64,000 nucleotides of DNA. It comes from Actinophytocola sp963729115 (lineage in GTDB: Bacteria; Actinomycetota; Actinomycetes; Mycobacteriales; Pseudonocardiaceae). A program made the position numbers and the translations under genes. The notes under the pieces were generated by a model that saw nothing but the letters and a program-made list of their open reading frames with translations, was not told where the DNA came from and made no database searches. Numbering within the stretch: the first letter of the stretch is position 1; each line of letters opens with the position of its first letter. Below are positions 60,670 to 64,000 of the stretch, one piece after another. Where the stretch lies: positions 434,001 to 498,000 of the forward strand of contig CAVSMR010000027.1 of the NCBI GenBank assembly GCA_963729115.1, given 5' to 3'.

Positions 60670-60688
60670 CTGCGTTCAGCCGAGCGCG

Positions 60689-61711
60689 CTACTTGTACGC
60701 GATACCAGCGCTTGTCGGGCCGGCGAGGGGAAGGATCTCGACCTCCCGGAAGCCTGCCTCCTTGCACCATGAAGCGAAGTCGGCGCCCGTGAAGTCGAAC
60801 GAATCGCCGAACTCGATCAGCATGTTGAGCGACATGAGGAGGCCGAACGCGTTGTCGCGGCGGGCGTCATCGATGATGTTCTCGATGACGATGAAGGCCC
60901 CGCCCACCGGCAGCGCGTCGTAGACCGCCTTGACCAGGTGCTTCTTCCGCTCCAGGTTCCAGTCGTGGAGGATCATGCCCATCGTGATGACGTCGGCATG
61001 GGGGAGGGGGTCGACGAAGAAGTCACCAACCGCTGCCTGCACCCGGTCGCTCAGTCCGGCTGCTTCGATCGTTCGCCGGGCGATCGGCTCGACCGGCGGC
61101 AGGTCGAAGGTGGTGCCCTTCAGGTGGGGGTGCCTGTTCGCGAGGATGATCGCGAGCTGGCCGGTCGCGCCGCCGATGTCGCAGTGGCTCCCGTACTTGG
61201 AGAAGTCGAACTTCTCCGCCAGCGCCATGAACGGCCCCGCGGAGAGCCCGGTCATCGCCCTCATGAACTCCTCGAGCCGGCCCTCGTCGCTGTAGAGCTC
61301 GTCGAACACCGGCTTGCCGGTGTGCTTGATCTCGTTCTGCGGCTTGCCGGTCTGCAGCGCCTCGGTGAGATCGCCCCAGAACGGATACAGCCGGGAGTTG
61401 GACATCTCGAGGATCCCGCCGACGTAGGCAGGGCTCGCCTTGTCGAGGAAGACCGCACCTGCTTCCGTGTTGCGGTAGACGGCATCGGGCCCGTCACCGT
61501 CGCGGTCGAGCAGCTGGAGGGCAACGAGCGCATCGGGGAAGTCGGGGGCCGCCCGGTCGTGCAGCCCGAGCGCCTGGGTCATCTCCGCAGCGGTCATGCC
61601 GTCGCCGATCTTGGTGAACAGCTCGAGCTCGACCGCGGAGAGGAGCGTTTTCGACGCCCAGAACCCCATGCCGACCTGCATGATGTGTGAAGGGTCAACC
61701 TGCCCCGACAT
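60689..61711 (-). CDS. SAM-dependent O-methyltransferase (class I, dimerisation-domain type)
   Basis: 340 residues from ATG 61711 (TAGGAGG upstream; the longer frame to 61837 is not supported). The N-terminal dimerisation helices (GFWASKTLLSAVELELFTKI) are followed by a Rossmann SAM domain with CDIGGATGQLAIIL (motif I) and the catalytic His in MILHDWNLERKK. This is the plant-type/bacterial small-molecule O-methyltransferase family used on phenols or other hydroxyls. No cluster context indicates its substrate. Confidence 0.9.
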   Translation of the reverse strand: MSGQVDPSHIMQVGMGFWASKTLLSAVELELFTKIGDGMTAAEMTQALGLHDRAAPDFPDALVALQLLDRDGDGPDAVYRNTEAGAVFLDKASPAYVGGILEMSNSRLYPFWGDLTEALQTGKPQNEIKHTGKPVFDELYSDEGRLEEFMRAMTGLSAGPFMALAEKFDFSKYGSHCDIGGATGQLAIILANRHPHLKGTTFDLPPVEPIARRTIEAAGLSDRVQAAVGDFFVDPLPHADVITMGMILHDWNLERKKHLVKAVYDALPVGGAFIVIENIIDDARRDNAFGLLMSLNMLIEFGDSFDFTGADFASWCKEAGFREVEILPLAGPTSAGIAYK

Positions 61712-61844
61712 CCGTCTACCTCCTAGAACTCCTGGTTCTGTCGCAGCGCTCGACAGTATCCGAAAGGTAACACTCGAACAACAGCCGTGAGGACGGTTCG
61801 GTGCGAACACACGGATCGACGCACCGACCGTCCTCAACTGCGCA

Positions 61845-62660
61845 CTAGATCGCGAAGAACAGGTTGAGATGGCGCTCGGCCAGCTCCCGGTCGCCCCGGA
61901 TCGTGCCGCAGTTGGCCCGGCCGAACACGCGGAGAACGAAGCTGCTCGCGTCGAACTCGAGAACCGCCGGCAGGTCGTCCACCGGACCCTGCTCGTAGGC
62001 GAAGCCGTCGGCGCCGACCGACACCCGGAAGTCGCCGGCGTTGGCGCCGCTCGTGATCCGGATACCGATGGTGTACGGCTCGTCGGGCGTGCCCTTCACC
62101 GTGTTCTGCCAGAGGACGAACATGAAGGGGACCAGCAGGTCGGCGGCTTCGCCGTCGAGCGCGTGGGAACCCCCGGCGCCCTGCCGGATGTCCCACGAGT
62201 GGACCGCGAAGTCCATGAGCTGGCCGGCCGGGTAGAAGAACGCGGGCAGCGGCCCCATGTAGCGGTGAGTGACCGTAAACCCGGCCCACTCGTCAGGCCC
62301 GAGCTCCTCGGCGACCCCCATCATCTTCTTGAAGTCGTCCTGTGCCCGCTGCATCATCTCCTGCTGCGAGAACGAACGGAACGCTAAGCCACCCTGTCCG
62401 GCCTTGTCCTGCATGACATCGAGCCCGACCACATCGTGGGGGGTGCCGTTGCCGCGGGCCGCGTCGAACCCCTTGAGGTACCCCTCGGTGGTGTCGACGA
62501 TGTGACCGATGATGTCGCGCACCTGCCAGTCCGTGCACGCGGTTGGCGCCTCCCACGCGCCCGGGCGTTCAGCCAGCGCGAACAACCCCTCCGCCTCCTG
62601 GCGTATGACGCGGAGCATGTTCTCCTTGGCCTCGTAGGTTGTTCCGTCCCATTGGCTCAC
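61845..62660 (-). CDS. DinB/mycothiol-dependent maleylpyruvate-isomerase-like protein
   Basis: 271 residues from ATG 62660 (GGAGGC upstream). An N-terminal DinB-like four-helix domain: ACTDWQVRDIIGHIVDTTEG with the metal histidine in IGHIVD and a later H in DFAVHSWDIRQG. The C-terminal part is SCP2/sterol-carrier-like (FRVSVGADGFAYEQG; VLRVFGRANCGTIRGD). This domain order is that of actinobacterial mycothiol-dependent enzymes. Substrate unknown. It may be cotranscribed with the O-methyltransferase, which starts 134 bases further left. Confidence 0.85.
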   Translation of the reverse strand: MSQWDGTTYEAKENMLRVIRQEAEGLFALAERPGAWEAPTACTDWQVRDIIGHIVDTTEGYLKGFDAARGNGTPHDVVGLDVMQDKAGQGGLAFRSFSQQEMMQRAQDDFKKMMGVAEELGPDEWAGFTVTHRYMGPLPAFFYPAGQLMDFAVHSWDIRQGAGGSHALDGEAADLLVPFMFVLWQNTVKGTPDEPYTIGIRITSGANAGDFRVSVGADGFAYEQGPVDDLPAVLEFDASSFVLRVFGRANCGTIRGDRELAERHLNLFFAI

Positions 62661-62848
62661 AGCCGCCTCCTAGTGCCCCGACAGGCAGATGGGTGAAGTG
62701 CTGAACGTCTATTCAGAACACCACTTTATGGCTATCGGACCATCCGTCAAGGGTCCATCCGCCATCAGGCGACCGACCCAGTTCGCTCCACATAGGACTG
62801 CGCTCTCGGTGCGGTCCGTGCACCGAGGGGCGTCCTTTTGGTGTGTTT

Positions 62849-63838
62849 TCAGGGGTTCTCGTCCGCGGACGCGTGGTGGACCAGGTGCTCGGCGGGGATC
62901 TGGCCCAGGCGACCGGCCTGGTAGTCCTCGACCGCGGTGGTGATCTCGTCGTCGGTGTTCATCACGAACGGGCCGTTCCGGGCCACCGGCTCGTTGATCG
63001 GCAGGCCGCCGAGCAGCAGGATCTCCCAACCAGTGGGGCTGTTCGCCGGCTGCGTGTCCGCCGCCTGCATCGTCAGCGCCTCGCCGTGGGTGAACACCGC
63101 GAGCCGGCCTTCCTCGATCGGCCGCCGTTCCGGGCCGACCGTGCCGCGGCCCGACAGCACGTACGCCAGCGCGTTGTAGTCCGCCGGCCATGGCATGGCC
63201 AGCCGCGCGCCGGGGCTCACGGTCGCGTGCAGGTAGGTGATCGGGGTGTGCGTGACGCCCGGACCGTCGTGCCCGGCCAGCGAGCCGGCGATCACGCGGA
63301 CCAGCGCGCCACCGTCGTCACTGGACAGCAGGGTGGCGTCCGGGGCAGCGATGTCCTGGTAGCGCGGGGTGGTCATCTTCATCGCGCGAGGTAGGTTGAC
63401 CCACACCTGCACGCCGTGGAACAGCCCGCCCTTCGCGACGATGTCCTGCGGCGGCACCTCGATGTGCAGGATGCCGGCCCCGGCGGTCATCCACTGGGTG
63501 GCGCCGTCGGTGATCAGTCCACCGCCACCGATGGAGTCGGTGTGCTCGAAGGCGCCGTCGATCATGTAGGTGACGGTCTCGAACCCGCGGTGCGGGTGCC
63601 ACGGCGTGCCCTTCGCCTCGCCGGGGCTGTACTCGACCGCGCCCACGTGGTCCAGGTGCAGGAACGGGTCGGCGAGCGCCAGTTCGGCGCTCGGGAACGG
63701 GCGCCGAACCTCGAATCCCTCGCCCTCGAGGGACCGCTGCGCGATGACGACCTGGCCGACGCCACGCCACCTCGTGTCCGGCTCGGATAGCGTGGGCAGC
63801 CGGGGCAGGGTCAGCGTGTCGGCGGTGACGGCCGGCAT
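62849..63838 (-). CDS. Pirin-family cupin protein
   Basis: 329 residues from ATG 63838. The N-terminal cupin has the pirin metal motif HPHRGFETVTYMIDG and later HTDSIGGG and ILHIEVPP; the pirin C-terminal cupin follows (LHATVSPGARLAMPWP). Pirins bind Fe and have quercetinase or redox-regulatory roles; the bacterial role is usually unproven. The start has AGGAGG upstream. Confidence 0.88.
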   Translation of the reverse strand: MPAVTADTLTLPRLPTLSEPDTRWRGVGQVVIAQRSLEGEGFEVRRPFPSAELALADPFLHLDHVGAVEYSPGEAKGTPWHPHRGFETVTYMIDGAFEHTDSIGGGGLITDGATQWMTAGAGILHIEVPPQDIVAKGGLFHGVQVWVNLPRAMKMTTPRYQDIAAPDATLLSSDDGGALVRVIAGSLAGHDGPGVTHTPITYLHATVSPGARLAMPWPADYNALAYVLSGRGTVGPERRPIEEGRLAVFTHGEALTMQAADTQPANSPTGWEILLLGGLPINEPVARNGPFVMNTDDEITTAVEDYQAGRLGQIPAEHLVHHASADENP

Positions 63839-63938
63839 GACACCTCCTTGGTCGATACCAAGTTTACGTGAGTCCGTTGTCCGTCACGGCCGGTGAGTGC
63901 TCCGCGGGGACAGGGCGAAGCACTTACTCCTGGCCGAG

Positions 63939-64000
63939 TTACTTGGTGCCGACGACCAACCCGTGCGGAGTCCAGCCGGCGCAGTCGATGCGCTCCACCG
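63939..64000 (-). CDS. Unidentified protein, C-terminal end only
   Basis: The minus strand entering from the right edge reads VERIDCAGWTPHGLVVGTK and stops (TAA, 63941-63939). About 19 residues are visible, too few to identify a family. Confidence 0.4.
   Translation of the reverse strand, partial: VERIDCAGWTPHGLVVGTK

Noticed and set aside
1..64000. CRISPR arrays, tRNA genes, rRNA genes and prophage or insertion-sequence genes
   Set aside because: I looked for regularly spaced repeats, cloverleaf-like segments with CCA-type ends, and transposase or integrase motifs, and saw none that could be supported.

Overview
The window is high-GC actinobacterial DNA (frequent GTG and TTG starts, start/stop overlaps inside operons, SARP and StrR-type regulators, a conservon, ESX/WXG100-type loci and a mycothiol-type DinB enzyme). 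The combination points to the Pseudonocardiaceae or a close relative; that placement is an inference, since no rRNA gene is present. I found no tRNA, rRNA, insertion sequence, prophage or CRISPR array.

Centre piece (about 16.3-33.9 kb): an apparently undescribed phosphonate biosynthetic gene cluster. Its end holds the defining enzymes: phosphoenolpyruvate mutase (PepM, 32893-33861) and a phosphonopyruvate decarboxylase split into two genes (31812-32896). Upstream in the same direction, mostly with overlapping stop and start codons, lie two thymidylate-kinase-like proteins, an enolase homologue that has lost three catalytic side chains, a class III aminotransferase, a transketolase split into two subunits, a class IV aminotransferase, a PhyH-type Fe(II)/2-oxoglutarate oxygenase and a GNAT acetyltransferase. 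Before these come a Gfo/Idh/MocA oxidoreductase, an inositol-monophosphatase-like enzyme and a NUDIX hydrolase. Divergent from the NUDIX gene are an AurF-type di-iron N-oxygenase with all seven metal ligands and an MFS exporter. The likely logic is PEP to phosphonopyruvate to phosphonoacetaldehyde, then chain extension by the two-subunit transketolase, amination and N-oxidation. The product cannot be named from sequence. The divergent promoter carries a near-consensus StrR operator between two copies of a second palindromic element. StrR/ParB-like paralogues lie at 16.3 kb and 46.9 kb, one on each side of the cluster.

Left flank (0-16 kb): an IclR regulator divergent from a U32-like protein; secreted proteins; a frameshifted ESX-type locus (4.0-6.7 kb); a Tat-exported latex-clearing (rubber oxygenase) protein beside an acyl-CoA ligase and a double-TetR regulator; a membrane protein; an alpha/beta hydrolase; and a large SARP regulator.

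Right flank (33.9-64 kb): lipoproteins, a NarL-type two-component system, a second ESX-like effector locus (37.3-41.3 kb) containing a chimeric duplication scar, a second SARP regulator, the second StrR paralogue, a MetE-like protein, a complete cvnABCD conservon directly followed by a five-gene Liv-type ABC importer, an O-methyltransferase, a DinB/SCP2-like protein and a pirin. Clear hairpin terminators separate several of these units.
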